Below, piece after piece: positions 1 to 5,123 of a DNA stretch of 5,368 nt. The translations under genes were made by a program, and so were the position numbers. Every line of letters begins with the position of its first letter. Position 1 is the stretch's first letter. The notes below the pieces were generated by a model. That model was given only the letters and a program-made list of their open reading frames with translations. It was not told the DNA's origin and ran no database searches. This stretch comes from Pseudomonadota bacterium (GTDB lineage: Bacteria; Pseudomonadota; Alphaproteobacteria; Caulobacterales; Caulobacteraceae): positions 1 to 5,368 of the forward strand of contig JAEYUE010000097.1 in the NCBI GenBank assembly GCA_023433655.1, written 5' to 3'.

Positions 1-1341
1 GTCACCGAGCCCGGCGGCCAGAAGCGCGCCCTCCTCGACAATGTGGTATCGGGCGAGATCAAGGGCCTGGTCGAACTGCGGGACGTCGAGGCGCCGGCGA
101 CCGCGGAACGCCTCGCCGAACTCGTCGCTCACGTCGCCGACGAACTCAACCGCGCCCACAACGCCAACAGCGCGGTTCCTGCCCCCCCGAGCCTGACCGG
201 CCGCAATGTCGGTCAGTCCCTCGAAAGCGCGATCGCGGGATTCAGCGGTCAGACCACCGTCGCCATAACCAGCACGGGCGGGATCATTCAGGCCCGGGCG
301 GACATCGTCTTCAGCGGCGCCACGATGACCGTGAACGGGGTCGCGGCCACGCCGGCGACCTTCCTGACCGTCCTGAACGCCCAGCTGGGCGGGAGCGCCA
401 CCGCCAGCTTCGTAGACGGCAAGCTGTCGATCACGGCGAGCGGCGGCGCCGGGGTCGCCATCGCCGACGATCCCGCCAGTCCCTCGGTCAAGGCGGGGCG
501 CGGCTTCTCGCACTATTTCGGCCTGAACGACCTGATCTCGACCGATCGGCCGGCTTTCTACGAGACCGGGATGACGGCGGCCTCGGCGCACGGCTTCACC
601 GCCGGCGAAGCGCTGAGCTTCCGCTTTACGGGAGAGAGCGGGTCGCGCCTTCGCGACATACAGGTCGCCATTCCCGCAGGCGGCACGGTCGGCGATCTCA
701 TCAGCGCGCTGAACGACCCGGCCACCGGCGTCGGTCGTTTCGGCGCTTTCGCCCTGGCGGCCGACGGAACACTGAACTTCACCGGTTACGGCAACCCCGC
801 GCCGACCATGAGCGTGCTTGAGGACACCACCATCCAGGTCCCCTCGGGAATCTCGGTCACCGAGTTGTTCGGAATCGCCGGTGGGGTCCGGGCCTCCCGC
901 GCGGATGGCTTCTCCCTGCGCTCGGACATCCGCCAGAGCCCGGCGAAGCTGGCCCTGGCCCAGTTGAACCTGTCCGCCGCGGCCGGCGCCTCGGCGCTCA
1001 GCCCGGGCGACGGGCGGGGCGCGCTTCTGCTCGCTGACGCCGGCGAGCGGGCCGCCAGCTTCTCGCCCGCGGGCGACTCGTCCGGGGGACTGATCTCGGT
1101 GTCCCGCTACGCTTCGGAATTGTCGGGTGAGATCGGCGGCAGGGCCGCGGCGGCGAAGAACCGGAGCGACACCGCGACCGCCCTCGCCACCGAGGCCTCC
1201 GCCCGACAGTCGGCCTATGAAGGCGTCAACCTTGACGAGGAACTGGTGCTGATGACCACCTACCAGCAGGCCTTCAACGCCTCGGCCCGGCTGATCCAGG
1301 CGGCCAGGGACATGTACGACACGCTTCTGGGGATCATCTGA
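1..1341 (+). CDS. flgK: Flagellar hook-associated protein 1 (FlgK), 3' part, 5'-truncated by window edge
   Basis: FlgK (HAP1) is a secreted structural protein that joins the flagellar hook to the filament. The frame is open from base 1, giving 446 residues and a stop at 1339-1341; the true start is upstream, so the internal GTG at 43 is not a start. The fragment ends in the typical FlgK terminal helix (about residues 409-446: VNLDEELVLMTTYQQAFNAS, then a run ending DMYDTLLGII), which forms the D0 core coiled coil with the missing N-terminus. The segment GFSHYFGLNDL (residues 168-178) resembles the equivalent stretch of alphaproteobacterial FlgK proteins. The middle, rich in Ala/Gly/Ser/Thr, fits the variable surface domains. 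The stop overlaps the flgL start by one base, which supports co-translation with the other junction protein. No Cys is seen in the fragment, as is common for exported axial flagellar proteins. Identification is secure from the C-terminus and neighbour; the lost N-terminus cannot be judged. Confidence 0.95.
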   Translation, partial: VTEPGGQKRALLDNVVSGEIKGLVELRDVEAPATAERLAELVAHVADELNRAHNANSAVPAPPSLTGRNVGQSLESAIAGFSGQTTVAITSTGGIIQARADIVFSGATMTVNGVAATPATFLTVLNAQLGGSATASFVDGKLSITASGGAGVAIADDPASPSVKAGRGFSHYFGLNDLISTDRPAFYETGMTAASAHGFTAGEALSFRFTGESGSRLRDIQVAIPAGGTVGDLISALNDPATGVGRFGAFALAADGTLNFTGYGNPAPTMSVLEDTTIQVPSGISVTELFGIAGGVRASRADGFSLRSDIRQSPAKLALAQLNLSAAAGASALSPGDGRGALLLADAGERAASFSPAGDSSGGLISVSRYASELSGEIGGRAAAAKNRSDTATALATEASARQSAYEGVNLDEELVLMTTYQQAFNASARLIQAARDMYDTLLGII

Positions 1342-2267
1342 TGAGCCGCGTCGCCACCTTCGGAAACTACCAGTCGGCGCTTCTCGACCTGATGAAAGCC
1401 CAGACCCGGGCAGCCGAGGCGCAGGAACGGGTTTCGACGCAGAAGAACGCCACCGACCTGACCGGTTTCGGCCGCCAGTCCGAGACCCTGACCGCCCTCA
1501 AGGGCGCCCAGAGCCGGATCCAGGGCTTCATCGACACCTCAAAGGCGGTCAGCGCCCGACTGACCACTCAGGATCTGGCCATGTCCCAGATGAGCGAGGG
1601 CATCGCCGGCCTGCGCGCCGCCGTCGGGAGTGTGCTGGCCAGCGACTCGGCCGCATCGCTGATGCTCGAGCTGGAGGGCCATTTCCAGGCGATCCGGGGC
1701 GGTCTGACCATGCGACATCACGGCGGCTATCTATTCTCCGGCGCCTCGACCACGACGTCGCCGGTGACCGTGGCCAACCTCGACGAACTGGCCGCGGCCC
1801 CGGACGTGGCCTCGGTGTTCGTCAACGACACGCTGAAGACCGCCAGCCGGGTGGCGGAGGGCACGACGCTGGAAACGGGCTTCCTCGCCGACGACCTCGG
1901 CACCGAGGTGTTCGAGATCCTGCGGGACATCCAGATCTATCACGACGGGCCGCAGGGACCGCTCACCGGCAAGGTGACCGAGACCCAGAAGGCCTTCCTG
2001 ACGACCCAGCTCGGCCGGCTTGAACAGGCGGCCACCGGCGTGATCGACAAGATGGCCAAGACCGGCTCGGTCGCCAACCAGGTCGAGAACATCACCAAGG
2101 GCCACGAGGCCCAGCTGGCTTCGCTGGACGAACTGGTCTCGAACCGGACCGACGCCGACATGGCGGTGGCCATCACCGACCTTCAGCTGTCCCAGGTCGC
2201 CATTCAGGCCTCGGCGCAGGTGATCAGCCAGCTGCGTCAGGTGTCGCTGCTCAACTATCTGCGCTGA
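1341..2267 (+). CDS. flgL: Flagellar hook-associated protein 3 (FlgL)
   Basis: FlgL (HAP3) is the second hook-filament junction protein, placed between FlgK and flagellin and exported by the flagellar type III apparatus. The 308-residue product has flagellin-like architecture: an N-terminal helical domain (about residues 1-110, starting MSRVATFGNYQSALLDLMKA and containing a Q/N-rich turn STQKNATDLTGFG), a short variable middle (about 125-200), and a C-terminal helix (residues 275-308, AVAITDLQLSQVAIQASAQV and ending LLNYLR) typical of the FlgL/flagellin D0 domain. The size suits FlgL. The GVxxGxD-type hypervariable domains of large flagellins are absent, and direct adjacency to flgK favours FlgL over a flagellin. 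The ATG at 1341 overlaps the flgK stop (TGATG); a GGGG run at 1329-1332, 8 bases before the start, could serve as a weak ribosome binding site. No Cys is present. No clear terminator follows the gene. Confidence 0.93.
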   Translation: MSRVATFGNYQSALLDLMKAQTRAAEAQERVSTQKNATDLTGFGRQSETLTALKGAQSRIQGFIDTSKAVSARLTTQDLAMSQMSEGIAGLRAAVGSVLASDSAASLMLELEGHFQAIRGGLTMRHHGGYLFSGASTTTSPVTVANLDELAAAPDVASVFVNDTLKTASRVAEGTTLETGFLADDLGTEVFEILRDIQIYHDGPQGPLTGKVTETQKAFLTTQLGRLEQAATGVIDKMAKTGSVANQVENITKGHEAQLASLDELVSNRTDADMAVAITDLQLSQVAIQASAQVISQLRQVSLLNYLR

Positions 2268-2295
2268 CGCGACAAATCGCCTGCAACGGCCACGC

Positions 2296-2325
2296 TGGAC
2301 GCTGGTTCTCACTTGAGAACATAAT
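2296..2325 (+). promoter_or_regulatory. Candidate promoter for the radical SAM / UdgX operon
   Basis: TGGACG at 2296-2301 is one base from the TTGACG -35 consensus used by housekeeping promoters in Caulobacter relatives, and CATAAT at 2320-2325 resembles a -10 hexamer; the spacing is 18 bases. Transcription would start about 6-8 bases beyond, near 2331-2334, almost on the start codon. The -10 lies inside the SOS box, an arrangement suited to LexA repression. This is a pattern match by eye and unproven. Confidence 0.45.
2305..2320. repeat. Perfect 6-bp inverted repeat (GTTCTC-ACTT-GAGAAC)
   Basis: The arms GTTCTC (2305-2310) and GAGAAC (2315-2320) are exact reverse complements separated by ACTT. 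The right arm supplies the first GAAC of the adjacent LexA-type direct repeat. It could be an extra LexA half-site in opposite orientation, a second operator, or a small hairpin at the end of the flgL transcript. No T-tract follows, so it does not look like an intrinsic terminator. Confidence 0.6.
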
Positions 2326-2331
2326 GCGAAC
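2317..2331 (-). promoter_or_regulatory. LexA (SOS) box, alphaproteobacterial GTTC-N7-GTTC type
   Basis: GAAC (2317-2320), seven bases ATAATGC, then GAAC (2328-2331) reads on the minus strand as GTTC-N7-GTTC. That exact direct repeat is the established LexA recognition sequence of Caulobacter and other alphaproteobacteria. It sits in the only upstream gap of a DNA-repair-type operon, overlaps a plausible -10 element and ends two bases before the ATG at 2334, so bound LexA would block initiation. It predicts induction by DNA damage through RecA-stimulated LexA cleavage. Both half-sites are perfect. Confidence 0.82.
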
Positions 2332-2333
2332 AG

Positions 2334-3575
2334 ATGGCGCAGCTCGATCTTCGACAAAAACTTTCCATCCTCGCCGACGCGGCCAAGTACGACGCCTCAT
2401 GCGCCTCGTCGGGCACGTCGAAACGGGACTCGACCGACGGTCGAGGCATTGGCTCGACTGAGGGGATGGGCATCTGCCACGCCTACACGCCGGATGGCCG
2501 CTGCGTGTCGTTGCTGAAGATCTTGCTGACCAATTTCTGCATCTACGACTGCGCCTACTGCATAAACCGCGCGTCCTCGAACGTGGAGCGGGCGCGGTTC
2601 AGCGTCGACGAGGTGGTGCGGCTGACGCTCGAGTTCTACCGGCGCAACTACATCGAGGGCCTGTTCCTGTCGTCGGGCATCATCCGCTCGGGCGACGATA
2701 CGATGGAGCAGCTGGTCCGGGTGGCGAAGACGCTGCGCGAGGACCATGACTTCCGTGGCTACATCCACCTGAAGCTGATCCCCGAGGCCGATCCGAAGCT
2801 GGTCGAGGCGGCGGGGCTCTACGCCGACCGGCTGTCGGCCAACATTGAACTGCCCCGTGACGAAGCGTTGCAGCGGCTGGCGCCGCAGAAAGATGTCGGG
2901 GTCATCAAGAAGGCCATGGGGCAGGTGCGCCTCAGGGTCGAGGCGGCGAAGCCGGAGAAGCGCGACCGGACCAGGCCGCCGCGCTTCGCCCCGGCCGGGC
3001 AGAGCACCCAGCTGATCGTCGGGGCCGATGGGGCGCCGGACACGGAGATCCTGCAGCGCAGCGCCTCGCTGTACGGCGGCTACGGTCTGCGGCGGGTTTA
3101 CTATTCCGCGTTCAGCCCTATTCCCGACTCCTCAGCCGCCCTGCCGCTGCAGAAGCCTCCGCTGATGCGGGAGCACCGGCTCTACCAGGCTGACTGGCTG
3201 ATGCGCTTCTACGGCTTCTCGGCGCCGGAGATCGGCGAGGCGGCGACTGGCGGCATGCTGGATCTGGCGGTCGATCCCAAGCTGGCGTGGGCGCTGAACC
3301 GGCGCGAGCAGTTTCCCGTCGACGTCAATACCTCCTCGCGGGAGATGCTGCTGCGGGTTCCGGGGCTGGGGGTGAAGTCGGTCGACCGGATCGTCTCGAT
3401 CCGCCGCTACCGGACCCTGCGGCTGGAAGACGTGGCGCGGCTGTGCCGGGGCGTCGACAAGGTGCGGCCGTTCATAACCGCGTTGGACTGGACGCCGGGC
3501 GGGCTGACCGACGCGGCGGACCTGCGCGCCCGGCTGGCCCCGGAACGTTCGCCCGAACAGCTGAGCCTGTTCTGA
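2334..3575 (+). CDS. Putative DNA modification/repair radical SAM protein (UDG-linked family, TIGR03916-like)
   Basis: This is a 413-residue radical SAM protein; the lesion or substrate it acts on is not known. The residues C69-IYD-C73-AY-C76 give a CX3CX2C motif for a 4Fe-4S cluster that reductively cleaves S-adenosylmethionine. Ahead of it lie KYDASCASSG (about 18-27) and GICHAY, with three further Cys (C23, C48, C57). Strands with ANIELPRD and RVYYSAFSPIPD fit the radical SAM barrel. At about residues 330-365 a helix-hairpin-helix segment (VNTSSREMLLRVPGLG, PGLG at 343-346) indicates sequence-nonspecific DNA binding. The last five residues, QLSLF (409-413), match the beta sliding-clamp binding consensus. 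The ATG at 2334 is chosen because the family-like LRQKLSILADAAKYD begins right after it; no Shine-Dalgarno sequence precedes it, which fits a leaderless mRNA. It overlaps the UdgX fusion gene by one base. From memory, the family was named for linkage to UDG-like genes. Family assignment is strong; biochemical role unknown. Confidence 0.88.
   Translation: MAQLDLRQKLSILADAAKYDASCASSGTSKRDSTDGRGIGSTEGMGICHAYTPDGRCVSLLKILLTNFCIYDCAYCINRASSNVERARFSVDEVVRLTLEFYRRNYIEGLFLSSGIIRSGDDTMEQLVRVAKTLREDHDFRGYIHLKLIPEADPKLVEAAGLYADRLSANIELPRDEALQRLAPQKDVGVIKKAMGQVRLRVEAAKPEKRDRTRPPRFAPAGQSTQLIVGADGAPDTEILQRSASLYGGYGLRRVYYSAFSPIPDSSAALPLQKPPLMREHRLYQADWLMRFYGFSAPEIGEAATGGMLDLAVDPKLAWALNRREQFPVDVNTSSREMLLRVPGLGVKSVDRIVSIRRYRTLRLEDVARLCRGVDKVRPFITALDWTPGGLTDAADLRARLAPERSPEQLSLF
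3543..3572 (+). repeat. Alternating GAAC/GTTC motifs forming two mutually exclusive inverted repeats
   Basis: GAAC (3543-3546), GTTC (3547-3550), GAAC (3555-3558) and GTTC (3569-3572) alternate at the end of the radical SAM gene. They form GTTCG-CC-CGAAC (3547-3558) and GAACAG-CTGAGC-CTGTTC (3555-3572), which share one arm and so cannot pair at the same time. The second ends three bases before the downstream ATG and could affect its translation. The same bases encode the clamp-like tail, so coding constraint may be the whole explanation. Confidence 0.45.
3558..3572 (+). other. Codons for C-terminal beta-clamp binding motif QLSLF
   Basis: The last five sense codons of the radical SAM gene spell Q-L-S-L-F. 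This is an exact match to the QL(S/D)LF pentapeptide by which bacterial polymerases and repair proteins dock on the DnaN sliding clamp. Its position at the extreme C-terminus, after an Arg/Pro/Glu-rich and probably flexible segment, is typical of functional clamp motifs. Binding itself is inferred. Confidence 0.65.
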
Positions 3576-5011
3576 TGGCGGTCGCGACCCTGGCGGGCGA
3601 GACGGACTTCGACGGCTGGCGCAAGGCGGCCCGGGCCTTTCGCGAGGCGGGCGTTCCGCCGGCCGGGGCGCGCTTCGTCATCGGGAGCGCGGGGCAGGGC
3701 GGACTGTTCGACGCGCCGGCGGCGGCCCCGGCCGACGAGGCCGCGCCGTTCGCGGTCCCGCGCGCCTTCGTGGAGACGGCGCAGGCCGTGGTCCTGCACC
3801 GCTCGGACGACCGCTTCGACCTGCTGTACCGGCTGCTGTGGCGGCTGAAGGAGGAGCCGGAGCTGATGCGGGTGGTCTCGGACCGCGACGTGGCCGACGC
3901 GCTGGAGCGGGCGAAGAACGTCTCCCGCGCCAGCCACAAGATGAAGGCCTTCGTCCGCTTCCGGCAGATTGAGGACGAGGCGGGCGAGGCATGGGTCGCC
4001 TGGTTCGAACCCGCGCACCGGGTGGTGGAGATGACTGCACCCTTCTTCGCGCGGCGCTTCGCCACCATGCGCTGGTCGATCCTGACGCCGGACGGAACCG
4101 CCAACTGGGATGGTAAGGCGCTGGCCTTCGGCCCACCGGCGACGCGGGATTCGGCCGCGGCCGAGGACGAGATGGAGGCGTTCTGGCGCACCTACTACGC
4201 CTCGACCTTCAATCCGGCGCGGCTGAAGACCCAGGCGATGCGGGCGGAGATGCCAAAGCGCTACTGGAAGAACCTGCCCGAGGCGGCGCTGATCCCGGAA
4301 CTGGTGGCGCAGTCGGCGGTTCGCACCGAAGCCATGGTCGCCACGCCCGCCCCGCAGCCGAACCGGCGTCTGGAGAAGACCCTGTCGCGCCTCGCCCGCG
4401 ACGCCAGCTTCGACGAGGGCTTCGTCCCATCGACGCTTCAGGAACTCGACGCCGCCGTGCAGGCCTGCCGGCGCTGTCCGCTTTGGCGGGACGCGACCCA
4501 AGGCGTGTGCGGCGAGGGGCCGAGGAAGGCGCGGCTGATGATCGTCGGCGAACAACCCGGCGACCAGGAGGACCTGGCCGGCCATCCCTTCGTCGGCCCG
4601 GCGGGCAAGGTGCTGGACGCGGCGCTGGACGATGCGGGCATCGACCGCGAGGATGTGTTCGTCACCAACGCGGTCAAGCATTTCAAGCACGAGCCGCGTG
4701 GGAAGCGCCGGCTGCACAGGACGCCGAACGCCGCCGAGGTCAGCGCCTGCCGCTGGTGGCTGGACGCTGAGCGGCGACTGGTGAAGCCGAAGGTCATTCT
4801 GGCCATGGGGGCCACGGCCGGCCTGGGCGTGCTGGGCCGCAAGCCGGCCGTTACCCGCGAGCGGGGGCAGCCAATCCGACTGGCTGACGGGACGACGGCG
4901 CTGCTGACAGTCCACCCGTCCTACCTGCTGCGCATTCCCGACGCCGCGGCGAAGGCGGCGGAGAGAGCGCGCTTCGTGGCGGATCTGCAGCAGGCGAGGA
5001 TGCTGCTGTAG
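3575..5011 (+). CDS. udgX: DUF4130 domain - UdgX uracil-DNA glycosylase/binding domain fusion protein
   Basis: The 478-residue protein starts at the ATG at 3575, which overlaps the upstream stop (TGATG); no strong Shine-Dalgarno is seen, so translational coupling is likely. Residues about 1-255 match the DUF4130 'probable DNA metabolism protein' type (TIGR03915), ending in KRYWKNLPEA (228-237); the function of that part is unknown. After a linker, residues about 290-478 form a family-4-like uracil-DNA glycosylase domain of UdgX type: C298-RR-C301, active-site GEQPGDQED (325-333), NAVKHFKH (366-372), KRRLH (377-381), C392 and HPSYLLR (447-453). In Mycobacterium smegmatis UdgX the KRRIH histidine bonds covalently to the deoxyribose after uracil release; H381 is the counterpart. 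By alignment from memory, C298, C301, H369 and C392 are the likely 4Fe-4S ligands. The radical SAM gene upstream and the SOS box suggest joint damage-inducible action. Cytoplasmic; no signal peptide. UdgX assignment is strong, DUF4130 role open. Confidence 0.9.
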   Translation: MAVATLAGETDFDGWRKAARAFREAGVPPAGARFVIGSAGQGGLFDAPAAAPADEAAPFAVPRAFVETAQAVVLHRSDDRFDLLYRLLWRLKEEPELMRVVSDRDVADALERAKNVSRASHKMKAFVRFRQIEDEAGEAWVAWFEPAHRVVEMTAPFFARRFATMRWSILTPDGTANWDGKALAFGPPATRDSAAAEDEMEAFWRTYYASTFNPARLKTQAMRAEMPKRYWKNLPEAALIPELVAQSAVRTEAMVATPAPQPNRRLEKTLSRLARDASFDEGFVPSTLQELDAAVQACRRCPLWRDATQGVCGEGPRKARLMIVGEQPGDQEDLAGHPFVGPAGKVLDAALDDAGIDREDVFVTNAVKHFKHEPRGKRRLHRTPNAAEVSACRWWLDAERRLVKPKVILAMGATAGLGVLGRKPAVTRERGQPIRLADGTTALLTVHPSYLLRIPDAAAKAAERARFVADLQQARMLL

Positions 5012-5072
5012 TTCCCTTCAACCGTGTCTGAACGAATACGCCCGGCCGGCGTTGTTCCGCCCTGCCGCAGCT

Positions 5073-5100
5073 TTGCCGTGGTCCAGCCGTAGGCAAATCG
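5073..5100 (+). promoter_or_regulatory. Weak candidate promoter upstream of the STAS-domain gene
   Basis: TTGCCGT (5073-5079) resembles the -35 TTGACGS and GCAAATC (5093-5099) loosely resembles the -10 GCTANAWC of Caulobacter housekeeping promoters, with 13 bases between. Some promoter is expected in this 112-base gap if the gene is separate from the SOS operon. The -10 match is imperfect. Confidence 0.25.
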
Positions 5101-5113
5101 AACGGCGCAATCT

Positions 5114-5122
5114 AGGTAGGGG
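5114..5122 (+). promoter_or_regulatory. Ribosome binding site deciding the start at 5124
   Basis: The purine-rich AGGTAGGGG lies just before the ATG at 5124, with AGG at 5114-5116 seven bases from the start. It is the clearest Shine-Dalgarno sequence in the window and supports this start. It contrasts with the radical SAM gene, which has none. Confidence 0.65.
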
Positions 5123-5123
5123 C

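Noticed and set aside
43..45. GTG at 43 as the start of flgK
   Set aside because: The frame is open to base 1 and FlgK needs an N-terminal D0 helix that is absent here, so the gene begins before the window.
1731..2357. Minus-strand 208-codon frame opposite flgL
   Set aside because: It is His/Arg/Gly-rich and repetitive, lacks recognisable motifs, and lies opposite a well-identified flgL.
3543..3558. Second LexA box at the end of the radical SAM gene (GAAC...GAAC)
   Set aside because: The spacing is 8 bases, not 7, and it lies within coding sequence encoding the conserved-type tail.
3287..3574. Upstream extension of the UdgX fusion frame from a GTG at 3287
   Set aside because: This stretch overlaps the helix-hairpin-helix coding part of the radical SAM gene and translates to low-complexity Arg/Ala/Gly. 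The TGATG overlap at 3573-3577 gives the natural start at 3575.
3407..4915. Long minus-strand open frame (502 codons) opposite the UdgX fusion
   Set aside because: It is rich in Arg/Gly/Pro/His in a pattern typical of antisense shadows of GC-rich genes. The + strand carries unmistakable DUF4130 and UdgX motifs over the same bases.
5011..5033. GTTC...GAAC after the UdgX stop as an SOS operator
   Set aside because: The half-sites are inverted and 15 bases apart, not the direct repeat with 7-base spacing.
5042..5063. GC-rich palindrome (CCGGCCGG) and GGCG/CGCC stem as an intrinsic terminator for the UdgX operon
   Set aside because: The stem is short and no T-tract follows; self-complementary GC runs are expected by chance at this base composition.
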